A stretch of 64,000 bases of DNA from Rhodocyclaceae bacterium (GCA_016718525.1 JADKDD010000002.1:868001-932000), one strand, 5' to 3'; shown: positions 26,997 to 36,293, numbered from the stretch's first letter. Notes: generated from the sequence alone by a model not told the origin. Program-made: numbers and translations.

Positions 26997-27557
26997 CTAG
27001 TTCTTTAATGCGGTGGCCATGGCCGCAAGCTTGCCGCGGACCGAAGCGTCTATAACTTCATCACCGACAGCTATTCGTACGCCGCCGATCAGGGTTGGGT
27101 CGACCTTTACGGTCGCTTGGATTTGGCAACCAAACTTGCGCTGCAAGTCAGCGACAAGCGCACTCATGGCTGAATCATCTAAAGCAAATGCAGAGGTGAT
27201 CTCGGCATCTTTGACACCCTCATGTGCATGCTTTAGCTGGTCAAACAATTGGCTAATTTCGGCGACAACACCCAGTCGCTGGTTATCAACCAAAACGCGC
27301 ACAAAATTTTCCTGCTCAGTGGTCATCGGGCCACCGGACTTACCCGCACCACCATCTCCAAGCACATCAACACAAAGCTTGGTCAATTGACTGGGAGTCA
27401 TACGCGGATTACCGATCGACTCGAGCATTTCAGCACTGGTTGTGATCGCCGCCAACTTTCCCAATGATTCAGACCATGCGGCTAGCGCATTCGAGCCTTT
27501 GGCCAGCTGAAACGCGGCCTCCGCGTAGGGGCGTGCGAGCGTAAGGTTTTCGGCCAT
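26997..27557 (-). CDS. atpH: F-type ATP synthase delta subunit
   Basis: 186 residues linking the peripheral b stalk to the top of F1. N-terminal LARPYAEAAFQLA and C-terminal VDPTLIGGVRIAVGDEVIDASVRGKLAAM are the conserved ends. A non-conserved insertion VLGDGGAGKSGGPM near residue 71 is glycine-rich and slightly longer than in E. coli. It is six bases downstream of atpF. Confidence 0.95.
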   Translation of the reverse strand: MAENLTLARPYAEAAFQLAKGSNALAAWSESLGKLAAITTSAEMLESIGNPRMTPSQLTKLCVDVLGDGGAGKSGGPMTTEQENFVRVLVDNQRLGVVAEISQLFDQLKHAHEGVKDAEITSAFALDDSAMSALVADLQRKFGCQIQATVKVDPTLIGGVRIAVGDEVIDASVRGKLAAMATALKN

Positions 27558-27563
27558 GTTGGT

Positions 27564-28034
27564 CTATAGCTCTGATTTGAGTTGCGTTAAGAGCTCAGCA
27601 TGGGCCTGGGCATTAATCTCTTTGCGCAAGATTTTCTCGGCACCGGCAACCGCCAAAGCGGCTACTTGCTCACGCAGTGCTTCCTTGGCACGTTGCGAAG
27701 CAAGCGCTGCCTCTGCTTCAGCAGCTTCACGCGCTGCTTTTACAATGCGGGTGCTTTCTGTGCGCGCTTCTTCCAGAAGTTGCGCGGCTTGTCGTTCAGC
27801 GACAACGCGAAACTCGGCAGCCGTTTCACGTCCCTTGCGCAATTCGTCTCCAGCCTTCTTTTCAGCGTGCGCCAGATCGGCTTTGGCTTTGTCAGCTGCG
27901 GCCAGGCCGTCAGCGATCAGGCCCCTGCGCTCGTCGAGTGCCTTCATGATGGGCGGCCACACGAACTTCATCGTGAACCAAGCCAAAATGAGGAACACAA
28001 CCAGCTGAGCAATCAGCGTTGCATTCAGATTCAA
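27564..28034 (-). CDS. atpF: F-type ATP synthase subunit b
   Basis: 156 residues: one N-terminal membrane helix (ATLIAQLVVFLILAWFTMKFVWPPI) followed by a long Ala/Glu/Lys-rich helix that dimerises to form the stator stalk. The VWPPIMKALDERR motif is standard for subunit b. It lies between atpE and atpH in the usual order. Confidence 0.96.
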   Translation of the reverse strand: MNLNATLIAQLVVFLILAWFTMKFVWPPIMKALDERRGLIADGLAAADKAKADLAHAEKKAGDELRKGRETAAEFRVVAERQAAQLLEEARTESTRIVKAAREAAEAEAALASQRAKEALREQVAALAVAGAEKILRKEINAQAHAELLTQLKSEL

Positions 28035-28065
28035 GGTATCGCTCCTTAAGCGTTAGGGACGACGA

Positions 28066-28323
28066 TTACTTGGCGAGGCCGGCGAGGAATGGGTTCGCTG
28101 TGGTGTACCACAGGGCAATACCGGTTCCGATAATGAACGATGCGTCAATCAGACCAACCAAAAGGAACATTTTGGTCTGCAGGGTGTTCATTAATTCAGG
28201 TTGGCGCGCTGACGCTTCGAGAAAGCGACTGCCCATGATGCCGATACCGATACAAGCTCCGGCAGCGCCAAGCCCGATAATCAGACCAGCGGAAACAGCG
28301 ACGAGACCAATAATTTGTTCCAT
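28066..28323 (-). CDS. atpE: F-type ATP synthase subunit c
   Basis: 85-residue hairpin of two membrane helices with a polar loop SARQPEL. The ion-binding carboxylate is Asp in LVGLIDASFIIGTG, and the first helix has the small-residue packing motif GLGAAGACIGIGIMG. The pattern fits a proton-type ring; I see no sodium-site signature. Ring size cannot be told from sequence. Confidence 0.97.
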   Translation of the reverse strand: MEQIIGLVAVSAGLIIGLGAAGACIGIGIMGSRFLEASARQPELMNTLQTKMFLLVGLIDASFIIGTGIALWYTTANPFLAGLAK

Positions 28324-28380
28324 GACAACTCCTTTGATGACAGATTTAAATTGTAACGATTGAAACTGAGGAAAAGGTGC

Positions 28381-29241
28381 TTAGTGTGTTTCGTGTGCCT
28401 GGCCAATATATACAAGCGTCAGCATCATAAAAATAAAGGCTTGCAGGGTAATGATCAGGATGTGAAAGATTGACCATATCGTTCCGGCGAAAACTCCTCC
28501 CAACCACAACAGTGCGCCGGAGGCGGTTCCCGCCCATGCCGCGCCCATCAAGGCTATCAGCATGAAAATCAGTTCGCCGGCGTACATGTTGCCGTACAGC
28601 CGCATTCCATGCGACAAAGTCTTTGCGACGAACTCGATCATCTGCATGGCAAAGTTGAATGGATAGAGTAGCGGATGGTTGCCGAACGGTGCCGTAAATA
28701 ACTCATGGATCCAGCCACCGAGGCCCTTGATCTTGATGCTGTAAAAAATACACAGCAACAACACGCCCATCGACATACCCAAGGTCGCGTTCAGATCAGC
28801 TGTCGGGACAACGCGCATAAAGGCGTGATGCGGGTCGTGACCGGTAACACCAAACAACCAAGTCCAAACTCTCGGGATCAAGTCGACCGGCAAAAGATCC
28901 ATCGCATTCATGAAAAATATCCAAACGAATACAGTTAATGCCAATGGAGCGATGAAGCTGCGGTCACCGTGAACAATTGACTTCGACTGCGACTCGACCA
29001 TCTCGACCAGAATTTCGATCGCGGCCTGGAAACGGGTTGGCACACCGGAGGTTGCCTTTCGCGCGGCCCAAGCAAGCAACAGCACGGCAAACAGGCCGAG
29101 TGATATCGACCAAAACAAGGTATCCAGGTGGTAAACCGACAGATCTACCAGCCCGGCCTGCTTGGCCCCGCCGATACTGTTTAGATGCGTCAGGTGATGA
29201 ACGATGTATTCGGTTGCGTCCGGTGCGTGCTCGGCTGCCAT
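28381..29241 (-). CDS. atpB: F-type ATP synthase subunit a
   Basis: 286 residues with about six membrane helices. The essential arginine is in FVAKTLSHGMRLYGNMYAGELIFM, and WIFFMNAMDLLPVDLIP is the conserved loop. It forms the two half-channels through which protons reach the c ring. A histidine-rich N-terminus (TEYIVHHLTHLN) faces the periplasm, as in related sequences. Confidence 0.95.
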   Translation of the reverse strand: MAAEHAPDATEYIVHHLTHLNSIGGAKQAGLVDLSVYHLDTLFWSISLGLFAVLLLAWAARKATSGVPTRFQAAIEILVEMVESQSKSIVHGDRSFIAPLALTVFVWIFFMNAMDLLPVDLIPRVWTWLFGVTGHDPHHAFMRVVPTADLNATLGMSMGVLLLCIFYSIKIKGLGGWIHELFTAPFGNHPLLYPFNFAMQMIEFVAKTLSHGMRLYGNMYAGELIFMLIALMGAAWAGTASGALLWLGGVFAGTIWSIFHILIITLQAFIFMMLTLVYIGQAHETH

Positions 29242-29243
29242 CT

Positions 29244-29582
29244 TCAGGCCTTAATCAAAATCACAAACAGGTTCGCTTTCAGCGCAACAAACATGCCGGC
29301 CAGCAGCGCTAGCCAATGCACGTCCCGATACGCCCCCACCACAATCACCAACAACGCAAACGTCGCGGCGACTTTAAAAAATTCACCTACAAAAAATCCC
29401 GCTACCGACGCTCGACCGCTTTGCGCCGCAACCCAAAGTTTCAGGGCAAACAGCAAATTCGGGATAACGATCACCGCGCCACCTAAACCCACTGAGATTG
29501 CGACACGCTGATCCAACAACAACCAAGATAGCGCGGCGATTACAACAGTAGCAATACTCTGATGCGACAAAGCACTAAACAT
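29244..29582 (-). CDS. atpI: ATP synthase I-like protein (AtpI)
   Basis: 112 residues with about four membrane helices (SIATVVIAALSWLL, ISVGLGGAVIVIPNLLFALKLW and two more). It is the first gene of the operon, two bases before atpB, the standard position of AtpI, which assists assembly of the c ring. The family is weakly conserved, so the call rests on topology and position. The 263 bp upstream, to the parB stop, should contain the operon promoter; no clear -35/-10 pair stood out. Confidence 0.85.
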   Translation of the reverse strand: MFSALSHQSIATVVIAALSWLLLDQRVAISVGLGGAVIVIPNLLFALKLWVAAQSGRASVAGFFVGEFFKVAATFALLVIVVGAYRDVHWLALLAGMFVALKANLFVILIKA

Positions 29583-29845
29583 TCGCGCGTCCTGGTCGCC
29601 TCCAAGAGGCCGAGAATATAAGCGTTCGCACGTTATCAGTCAAACATTTTGTGGTGTCGTCATCACCAAAAAGCGTGAAAAATTTCACATACATTGATAT
29701 TCCATCCCGATTAACGAGTCTGTTGCCAAAATATACGAACGACCGCAGGATCAATCAATGACCTGGCAGGTAATAACGCCGCATCGATTTGATAAATTTG
29801 ACTTTGGTTAACTATGCCGGATGCTCATTCGTATTCAGCGCTGGA

Positions 29846-30709
29846 TTACTTGGTGGCGGGCCGGCCAAGCCGAGAAATGAGGCCATCAAGTTGATCGAGG
29901 CTTCCAAATCGGATATTTACACTGCCTGCACCCTTGCGATTCGCGGCAATCTTGACGGTGGCACCGATGGCATCGGCCAGCTCCTCTTCCAGACGCAACA
30001 AGTCGCGGTTGCTGCTCTTTGAGCTGGTAGGCTGTTTTGCCGGCGCGAGTTCGCGCGCTACTAACTTTTCGGTTTCGCGAACCGAGAATCCTTTTTCTGA
30101 TACGAGGCTGGCAAGTCGCAGCTGCTCGGTCTTGGTCAATGGAAGTAGAGCACGCGCGTGCCCCATTTCAATATCGCCAGCCATCAACATATCTTGAACC
30201 GGTGGCGCAAGCTGGAGCAAGCGAAGCAAATTCGTGGCAGTCGAGCGTGATCGGCCGAGCGCCTCGGCTGCTTGTTGATGACTCATTTTGAATTCGTCGA
30301 GCAATCGCTGTATGCCGGCTGCCTCTTCAAGCGGATTGAGGTCCTCGCGCTGGATATTCTCAATCAACGACATCGCCAGCGCCGCATCGTCAGGAACCTC
30401 TCTGATTAACACCGGGACTTCAGCCAGGCCAGCAATTTGAGCAGCCCGCCATCGCCGCTCACCAGCGAGAATTTCATAGCGATCCTTGCCAACCGGCCGA
30501 ACTGAAATCGGCTGAATCAGACCTTGCGCACGAATTGAGTCCGCCAACTCCTCTAGCGAACCGGGATCCATGCGCGTCCGCGGTTGATATTTCCCGGGCT
30601 GCAGGACACCGGTAGGGAGCGACGCCTGACGTTGCCCTTCCGGTGCGGTATTGGATCCCAAAAGCGCCTCCAAACCTCGCCCAAGACCTTTCATTCGAGT
30701 TGCATTCAT
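29846..30709 (-). CDS. parB: Chromosome partitioning protein ParB
   Basis: 287 residues: the N-terminal KGLGRGLEALLG box that recruits ParA, the CTP/parS domain with the GERRWRAAQIAGL arginine patch and ENIQREDLNPLEEA, then a helix-turn-helix (MSHQQAAEALGRSRSTATNLLRLL) and C-terminal dimer region. It binds the parS sites found at 34065 and 34109. One base separates it from the upstream parA. Confidence 0.95.
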   Translation of the reverse strand: MNATRMKGLGRGLEALLGSNTAPEGQRQASLPTGVLQPGKYQPRTRMDPGSLEELADSIRAQGLIQPISVRPVGKDRYEILAGERRWRAAQIAGLAEVPVLIREVPDDAALAMSLIENIQREDLNPLEEAAGIQRLLDEFKMSHQQAAEALGRSRSTATNLLRLLQLAPPVQDMLMAGDIEMGHARALLPLTKTEQLRLASLVSEKGFSVRETEKLVARELAPAKQPTSSKSSNRDLLRLEEELADAIGATVKIAANRKGAGSVNIRFGSLDQLDGLISRLGRPATK

Positions 30710-30710
30710 G

Positions 30711-31484
30711 TCATTCTTTCCAGTTTTTTACGCGTTCAATCATTTCAATTGCGAAAGCCATATAAGCTAGCGCGCCTTTTGCATTTTTGTCGAACAGCAC
30801 GCCAGGAACACCAAAGCTTGGCGCTTCTGCCAAACGTACATTGCGAGGGACCAAGGTTTTGAAAACCTTGTCGCCAAAATGCTGTTCAAGTTGCGCTGAA
30901 ACTTGATTGGACAAGGTCGAACGCGTGTCAAACATCACCCGCAACAAGCCGATAATTTTTAGATCAGGGTTGAAGTTGGCGTGCACTTTCTTGATGGTAT
31001 TCACCAAATCAGACAATCCTTCCAACGCATAATATTCACATTGCATAGGAATAATTACGCCATCAGCAGCACATAGGCCGTTTAGGGTCAGCATTGATAA
31101 TGAAGGCGGACAGTCAATCAGGACGAAGTCGTAGTCGTCCCGGTGCAAACGCAACGCGGATTTGAGTCGCTGTTCGCGACGTTCCAGATCAACCATTTCA
31201 ACCTCCGCGCCGGCAAGTTCACGGTTCGCGGGCAAAATATCGTATTTGCCGGTGGGAGATTTTGTACGCACATCGGCAAGTGACGCAGTCGACAAAAGCA
31301 TGTGATAGACCGAGCGCGGCAAAGAACGTTTGTCGACACCGCTTCCCATTGTCGCATTGCCTTGCGGGTCAAGGTCAATCAGCAATGTGCGTTGTTCATT
31401 GGCCTGCAGGGCAGCGGCCAGGTTTACTGCAGTGGTGGTCTTACCCACGCCACCCTTTTGGTTGGCAATCGCAAAAATGTGCAT
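30711..31484 (-). CDS. parA: Chromosome partitioning ATPase ParA
   Basis: 257-residue deviant Walker ATPase: ANQKGGVGKTTTAVNLAAAL (P-loop, residues 8-27), LLIDLDPQGNAT and FVLIDCPPSLSMLTLN. With ParB it segregates the origin region. It forms a compact run mnmG-rsmG-parA-parB, typical beside proteobacterial origins. Confidence 0.96.
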   Translation of the reverse strand: MHIFAIANQKGGVGKTTTAVNLAAALQANEQRTLLIDLDPQGNATMGSGVDKRSLPRSVYHMLLSTASLADVRTKSPTGKYDILPANRELAGAEVEMVDLERREQRLKSALRLHRDDYDFVLIDCPPSLSMLTLNGLCAADGVIIPMQCEYYALEGLSDLVNTIKKVHANFNPDLKIIGLLRVMFDTRSTLSNQVSAQLEQHFGDKVFKTLVPRNVRLAEAPSFGVPGVLFDKNAKGALAYMAFAIEMIERVKNWKE

Positions 31485-31486
31485 AC

Positions 31487-32131
31487 TTACGTTTTCCTCA
31501 AGACAATCAAGTGGCGCCGGGCATCCAAACCTGGAACCTTGATTTCGTTTGCTGACTCAACCGTCCAGGTTTGCGGAAGAGCGGCTATTTCCTGGTCCGG
31601 GAAACCTCCCTTCATCGCGAACAAGCGACCATCGTCCGGCACCAAATGCCCCGCCAGATTGACGAAATCACCAAGGTCGGCGAAAGCCCGGGAAATCACC
31701 GCGTCAAAACCGGCGGGTGGCAGTTGTTCGACTCTTGCATTGATAACAAACAGGTTTGTTAAATTGAGCTCCAGTTTGACCTGCCTTTGAAATGCGGATT
31801 TCTTTTCCACCGTTTCGATCAAACTTACACTCCATTGAGGGCATGCAATTGCCAGTGGAATCCCGGGCAATCCCGCCCCACTCCCAACGTCAGCCAGGCG
31901 AAATTGACGGCGTGCGGCCAGCACCAACTGGTCAAATATCGGGAGAATTGCCAATGAATCAATGAGATGCTGCGTTATCATGGCATCCGGATCACGAATC
32001 GCCGTAAGATTGTAAGTGCGGTTCCATTTACTCAGGAGACCCAGATAGGCAAGCAATCGCGCCTGAATTGAGTCAGGAAATGTAAACGCTATTGCCTGCA
32101 ATCCCGCAGTTAGTCGCTCCGCCGATGTCAC
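31487..32131 (-). CDS. rsmG: 16S rRNA (guanine-527-N7)-methyltransferase
   Basis: 214 residues with the SAM motif LADVGSGAGLPGIPLAIA and the family blocks LLSKWNRTYNLTAIRDP and FDAVISRAFADL. It methylates G527 of 16S rRNA. A copy of the dispersed element encodes D-Q-L-V-L-A-A-R-R-Q just before the SAM motif, at a spot where E. coli RsmG is about seven residues shorter; this loop varies naturally among homologues. It overlaps mnmG by four bases. Confidence 0.94.
   Translation of the reverse strand: MTSAERLTAGLQAIAFTFPDSIQARLLAYLGLLSKWNRTYNLTAIRDPDAMITQHLIDSLAILPIFDQLVLAARRQFRLADVGSGAGLPGIPLAIACPQWSVSLIETVEKKSAFQRQVKLELNLTNLFVINARVEQLPPAGFDAVISRAFADLGDFVNLAGHLVPDDGRLFAMKGGFPDQEIAALPQTWTVESANEIKVPGLDARRHLIVLRKT
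31904..31929 (-). repeat. Dispersed element, copy 5 (inside rsmG)
   Basis: On the reverse strand AGTTGGTGCTG, spacer GCCGC, ACGCCGTCAA. It is read in the rsmG frame as QLVLAARRQ, a different frame from the copies in apbE and metX. Confidence 0.75.
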
Positions 32132-34005
32132 GCGGCTCGGCGCCGTTTCAGATGAACCAGCAGCAGCGAAATCGCCGCAGGCGTTACCCCTTGAACCCGC
32201 GATGCTTGGCCGAGTGTCTGCGGGCGAACCTGACTCAGCTTTTGCTTGACCTCAACCGACAGTCCGGGCACAGCGGCGTAGTCCATATCAAAAGGTACGG
32301 GCATTTCTTCATGTGCCATGCTTTTATCTATTTCATCTTGTTGCCGGTCTATATATCCCTGGTACTTGGCTTGGATTTCGATCTGTTCAATTACCTCTTT
32401 TACCTTGATTTCTGGCCCTGCTCCGGGAAGGGTCATCAAGTTTTCATAACTTACTTCAGGGCGACGTAACAAATCGAACAACCGGTATTCGCGCTCAATG
32501 GTGGTACCCAAAACTCTCTGGATATCCTCGAGCGCGACCGTGCGCGGATTAATCCAGACAGACTTCAAGCGTTCCGATTCTTTGGCAACTGCATCCCGTT
32601 TGCGATTGAACGCATCCCAGCGCTTGTCGTCAATCAGACTCAGCTCGCGACCAATTTCAGTCAGCCGTAGGTCTGCATTGTCCTCCCGCAGGCTTAGCCG
32701 ATACTCTGCTCGACTGGTAAACATCCGATAAGGCTCGGACACACCGCGGGTCACCAAGTCATCAACCAATACGCCAAGGTAGGCCTGATCACGCCGCGGC
32801 GACCAAGCCTCTTTGCCGCGCGCAGCACGCGCCGCATTTAGCCCGGCGAGCAATCCTTGAGCAGCCGCTTCCTCGTATCCTGTCGTTCCGTTGATTTGTC
32901 CTGCAAAGTACAGTCCTGCTATGGATTTGGTTTCCAGACTGGATTTCAGGTTGCGCGGATCAAAATAGTCGTACTCAATTGCATAACCGGGACGAGTTAT
33001 GTGTGCTTGCTCCAGACCTGGTATCGAGCGGACGAGCTCGAGTTGAACATCAAACGGCAAACTCGTTGATATGCCCTGCGGGTACACCTCGTGCGTATCT
33101 AAACCTTCCGGCTCAAGGAAAATTTGGTGACTATCCTTCCCGGCAAAGCGGTGAATCTTGTCTTCGATCGAAGGGCAGTAACGTGGCCCAATACCTTCTA
33201 TTACCCCGGTAAACATCGGCGACCGGTCTAACCCGCCACGAATAATGTCATGTGTCGCCAGATTGGTATGCGTAATCCAACACGGCACTTGGCGTGGATG
33301 CTGCTCAGGTGTTCCCATGAAGGAAAACACCGGCACAGGATCATCGCCAGGCTGACGTTGCAAAACAGAATAATTAATGCTCCGCCCGTCCAGACGCGGC
33401 GGCGTTCCCGTCTTCAGGCGACCCATGGGCAGTTTTCGTTCGCGAAGTCGCTCGGATAACGATATAGAGGACGGATCACCAAACCTTCCGGCCTTGTAGT
33501 TTGATAGCCCGACATGAACCAGACCGTTGAGAAATGTTCCCGCCGTGAGCACCACTTGCGAAGCATCGAAACGTATTCCAAGCTGAGTCACAACACCGGA
33601 TACACGATCACCAGTAAGGGTCAAATCGTCAGCCGCTTGCTGAAAGATTGTCAGATTCTCTGTACTCTCAAGCGTATTTCGTATTGCCTGCTTGTACAAC
33701 TGACGGTCCGCCTGGGCGCGGGTGGCTCTTACCGCCGGTCCCTTTGAGGCATTCAATATCCGGAACTGTATTCCCGCGCGGTCGGTTGCAGTTGCCATTG
33801 CTCCGCCTAGCGCATCGATTTCCTTCACCAAATGCCCTTTTCCAATACCTCCAATTGAAGGATTGCATGACATGGCTCCCAACGTTTCAATGCTGTGTGT
33901 CAGCAGGAGCGTGCGGGCGCCTGCGCGAGCAGAAGCCAGCGCCGCCTCGGTGCCGGCATGGCCACCACCAATCACTATCACATCAAAACGCGTCGGGAAC
34001 TGCAC
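32128..34005 (-). CDS. mnmG: tRNA uridine-5-carboxymethylaminomethyl modification enzyme MnmG (GidA)
   Basis: 625 residues, FAD-binding start FDVIVIGGGHAGTEAALASARAG, the signatures GPRYCPSIEDKIHRF and GLYFAGQINGTTGYEEAAAQG, and a C-terminal helical domain. With MnmE (34899-36245) it modifies the wobble uridine of several tRNAs. Standard length. Two parS sites lie in the 120 bp upstream of its start. Confidence 0.96.
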   Translation of the reverse strand: MQFPTRFDVIVIGGGHAGTEAALASARAGARTLLLTHSIETLGAMSCNPSIGGIGKGHLVKEIDALGGAMATATDRAGIQFRILNASKGPAVRATRAQADRQLYKQAIRNTLESTENLTIFQQAADDLTLTGDRVSGVVTQLGIRFDASQVVLTAGTFLNGLVHVGLSNYKAGRFGDPSSISLSERLRERKLPMGRLKTGTPPRLDGRSINYSVLQRQPGDDPVPVFSFMGTPEQHPRQVPCWITHTNLATHDIIRGGLDRSPMFTGVIEGIGPRYCPSIEDKIHRFAGKDSHQIFLEPEGLDTHEVYPQGISTSLPFDVQLELVRSIPGLEQAHITRPGYAIEYDYFDPRNLKSSLETKSIAGLYFAGQINGTTGYEEAAAQGLLAGLNAARAARGKEAWSPRRDQAYLGVLVDDLVTRGVSEPYRMFTSRAEYRLSLREDNADLRLTEIGRELSLIDDKRWDAFNRKRDAVAKESERLKSVWINPRTVALEDIQRVLGTTIEREYRLFDLLRRPEVSYENLMTLPGAGPEIKVKEVIEQIEIQAKYQGYIDRQQDEIDKSMAHEEMPVPFDMDYAAVPGLSVEVKQKLSQVRPQTLGQASRVQGVTPAAISLLLVHLKRRRAA

Positions 34006-34064
34006 TTGGATTCTCGTCTAACGGGAGGCGCAATGATACGCCAGTCAGTTTTGAAATATCTATA

Positions 34065-34080
34065 TGTTTCACGTGAAACA
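34065..34080. promoter_or_regulatory. parS site 1
   Basis: TGTTTCACGTGAAACA, a perfect 16-bp palindrome identical to the universal chromosomal parS consensus bound by ParB. It lies between mnmG and the TSUP transporter, about 5 kb from the origin region. Confidence 0.95.
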
Positions 34081-34108
34081 GCCAATCCCAGCAATTTGCC
34101 CACTGAAA

Positions 34109-34122
34109 GTTTCACGTGAAAC
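34109..34122. promoter_or_regulatory. parS site 2
   Basis: GTTTCACGTGAAAC, perfect 14-bp core of the parS palindrome; only the outermost base pair of the 16-mer departs from consensus. Its start is 44 bp from that of site 1, so the two could be loaded with ParB together. Confidence 0.92.
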
Positions 34123-34125
34123 CAA

Positions 34126-34902
34126 TTAGATCACTGGTCTAAATGTGTCCCAACCAAACTTTGCCAACAGGACAAGTGCTGTGGCGATAAAAACCCAGCG
34201 CACGAAGCCGTTTCCATGTTGGATCGCCAAGCGACTCCCAATTTGGGCGCCAGTGATATTTGCAACGGCCATGACTAAACCAACGACCCACAACACTTGT
34301 CCATGCGGTATGAAGTATGCCAACGCAGCAGCATTGGTTGCCAAATTCACTATCTTTGCTACGACTGACGCGCGCAAAAAATCCAACGAAAAAAAACGAA
34401 CCAACAAAAAAATGAGGAAACTCCCGGTACCTGGTCCAAAAAAGCCATCGTAGAACCCGAGCACAGCGCCGAGCACCACGGCACCCAATCGTTCGTGATT
34501 ACCACTGACCAGCGGTACGGCCCTCTGACCCAAGCTTGGCCGTGCCAAGGTATAAGCGATCACAAACAACAATAATCCGAATACCAATGGTCGCACGGTT
34601 TCACGAGGCAGCCATGCCACAGCGGCGGCACCAGCGAACGAAAAAACTGCCGCCGACAATGCGGCGGGAAGCGCCACTCGCCAACAAACCTCAACCTGGC
34701 GAGAATATCTCCAAGCTGCGCTACCGGTACCAAAGATGCTTGATAGCTTGTTGGTCCCAAACAAAGTTGCCGGCGTTTGTAGCGGTAGTGCGGTGAACAA
34801 CGCCGGGACTTGAACCAAGCCACCGCCACCGGCGACCGCATCTATAAAACCAGCCAACAGCGCAGCTAGTCCAAGCAACACCAGATCAACACTGTCAATC
34901 AT
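34126..34902 (-). CDS. TSUP-family (TauE/SafE) membrane transporter
   Basis: 258 residues, about eight membrane helices, with the family's GFIDAVAGGGGLVQVPAL in the first repeat and GFYDGFFGPGTGSFLIF in the second. TSUP proteins export or import small organosulfur or organic anions such as sulfite or sulfoacetate; the substrate cannot be told. Its start overlaps the mnmE stop by four bases (ATGA), although a functional link with tRNA modification is not expected. Confidence 0.88.
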   Translation of the reverse strand: MIDSVDLVLLGLAALLAGFIDAVAGGGGLVQVPALFTALPLQTPATLFGTNKLSSIFGTGSAAWRYSRQVEVCWRVALPAALSAAVFSFAGAAAVAWLPRETVRPLVFGLLLFVIAYTLARPSLGQRAVPLVSGNHERLGAVVLGAVLGFYDGFFGPGTGSFLIFLLVRFFSLDFLRASVVAKIVNLATNAAALAYFIPHGQVLWVVGLVMAVANITGAQIGSRLAIQHGNGFVRWVFIATALVLLAKFGWDTFRPVI

Positions 34903-36245
34903 TTGCCGATACAGAAGCGGGAAAAGATTTCCCCAAGCAAATCATCTGCCGTAAACTCGCCAGTAATTTCCGAAAGAGCAGCCTGAGTCAAACGCAGTTC
35001 GTCCGCACATAACTCAAGCTGCCCCAGTTTTTCGCTTGCAACCACCAGTTTCTCGGAGGCAAATCTTAAAGCGACGAGATGTCGTTCCCTTGCAAGGATA
35101 ACGTCCTCACATTGGCCAACCCAACCCGCCAAACGCAAAAGTTCCGCCTTTAAAACCTCGATACCGGCGCCGGTCTGTGCGGACACCAGAATATGTGAGT
35201 CGTCACCCTGCTCGTCACGACCCGGAGATTGAGCCGTCAAATCGACCTTGTTGGCAATCACGATCCGCGGCACACCTAACGGTAGGCTTTGTGCAATTGC
35301 CCTGTCTGCTTCGGTAAAGCCATCGCGCGCATCGATCATTTGCAATACGAGATCAGCAATCTCAATTTCACGCCAAGTACGGGCGATGCCAAGCTGTTCA
35401 ACGGGATCATCACTTTGTCGCAGTCCGGCGGTATCAGTGATTTGCAAGGGTATGCCGCTGATCTGTATGGTTTCCTTGATTGCGTCTCGCGTAGTCCCCG
35501 GGACCGCCGTAACCAAAGCCCGATCTTCACCAGTCAGGCGATTTAGAAGTGAAGACTTACCTACGTTAGGAAGGCCTGCCAGAACTACATGTAATCCTGA
35601 CCTGAGCAGACTACCTTGCTTGGCGGAAGCCAACAACCGCGTCAGCGTGTTCTGTACATCATCCAGTCGTTGTACGACATTCGTGTCCGTTATTACGTCG
35701 ATTTCCTCATCCGGGAAATCCAATGTCGCTTCAATCAGCATTCTCAATTCCGTAATTTTTCTCGTCAGCTCACGGACCGACGCCGAAAATTCCCCTGAAA
35801 GCGAGCGAACAGCTGACCTCGCAGCCGCAGTAGTTGTTGCCGAAATGAGATCCGCCACAGCCTCGGCTTGCGCAAGATCCATCTTGTCATTCAAAAACGC
35901 TCGGCGTGAAAACTCCCCCGGCTCGGCAATACGCGCGCCTAACTCGATTGCCCGCGCCAAGAGCATTTGCATGACGATGGGTCCGCCGTGACCCTGGAGT
36001 TCAATCACATCTTCGCCGGTAAAGGAGTGAGGTGCTGCAAAATAAATCATCAATCCGCGATCAATGACCGTGCCATCGGCAGCCCGGAAGTTGGTGCTGG
36101 TGACACGCCGTGCAACCGGAAACGCGCCGGTTAGCTGCATAGCAATATCCGCCAGACAGGTTCCAGAGATTCGCACCACGCCGATTCCGCCAACACCCGG
36201 TGGGGTTGCTATCGCCGCGATAACATCGCTTGAGTACGCCTTCAT
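34899..36245 (-). CDS. mnmE: tRNA modification GTPase MnmE (TrmE)
   Basis: 448 residues: N-terminal folate-binding domain, helical domain, inserted G domain with GLPNVGKSSLLNRL (P-loop), GTTRDAI and NKVDL, and the C-terminal FCIGK with the essential cysteine. Works with MnmG on wobble uridines. Residues near 45-52 (R-R-V-T-S-T-N-F) are encoded by the antisense strand of a dispersed-element copy; this replaces a surface loop without changing length relative to homologues. Located 48 bp after yidC. Confidence 0.96.
   Translation of the reverse strand: MKAYSSDVIAAIATPPGVGGIGVVRISGTCLADIAMQLTGAFPVARRVTSTNFRAADGTVIDRGLMIYFAAPHSFTGEDVIELQGHGGPIVMQMLLARAIELGARIAEPGEFSRRAFLNDKMDLAQAEAVADLISATTTAAARSAVRSLSGEFSASVRELTRKITELRMLIEATLDFPDEEIDVITDTNVVQRLDDVQNTLTRLLASAKQGSLLRSGLHVVLAGLPNVGKSSLLNRLTGEDRALVTAVPGTTRDAIKETIQISGIPLQITDTAGLRQSDDPVEQLGIARTWREIEIADLVLQMIDARDGFTEADRAIAQSLPLGVPRIVIANKVDLTAQSPGRDEQGDDSHILVSAQTGAGIEVLKAELLRLAGWVGQCEDVILARERHLVALRFASEKLVVASEKLGQLELCADELRLTQAALSEITGEFTADDLLGEIFSRFCIGK
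36089..36114 (+). repeat. Dispersed element, copy 6 (inside mnmE, antisense)
   Basis: AGTTGGTGCTG, spacer GTGAC, ACGCCGTGCA. Its first 23 bases are identical to the intergenic copy at 19927. It lies antisense to mnmE. Confidence 0.8.
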
Positions 36246-36293
36246 GTGGTCCGAAACTCAGACAAGGTACGGCGTAATGAGTACGCCCAAACG

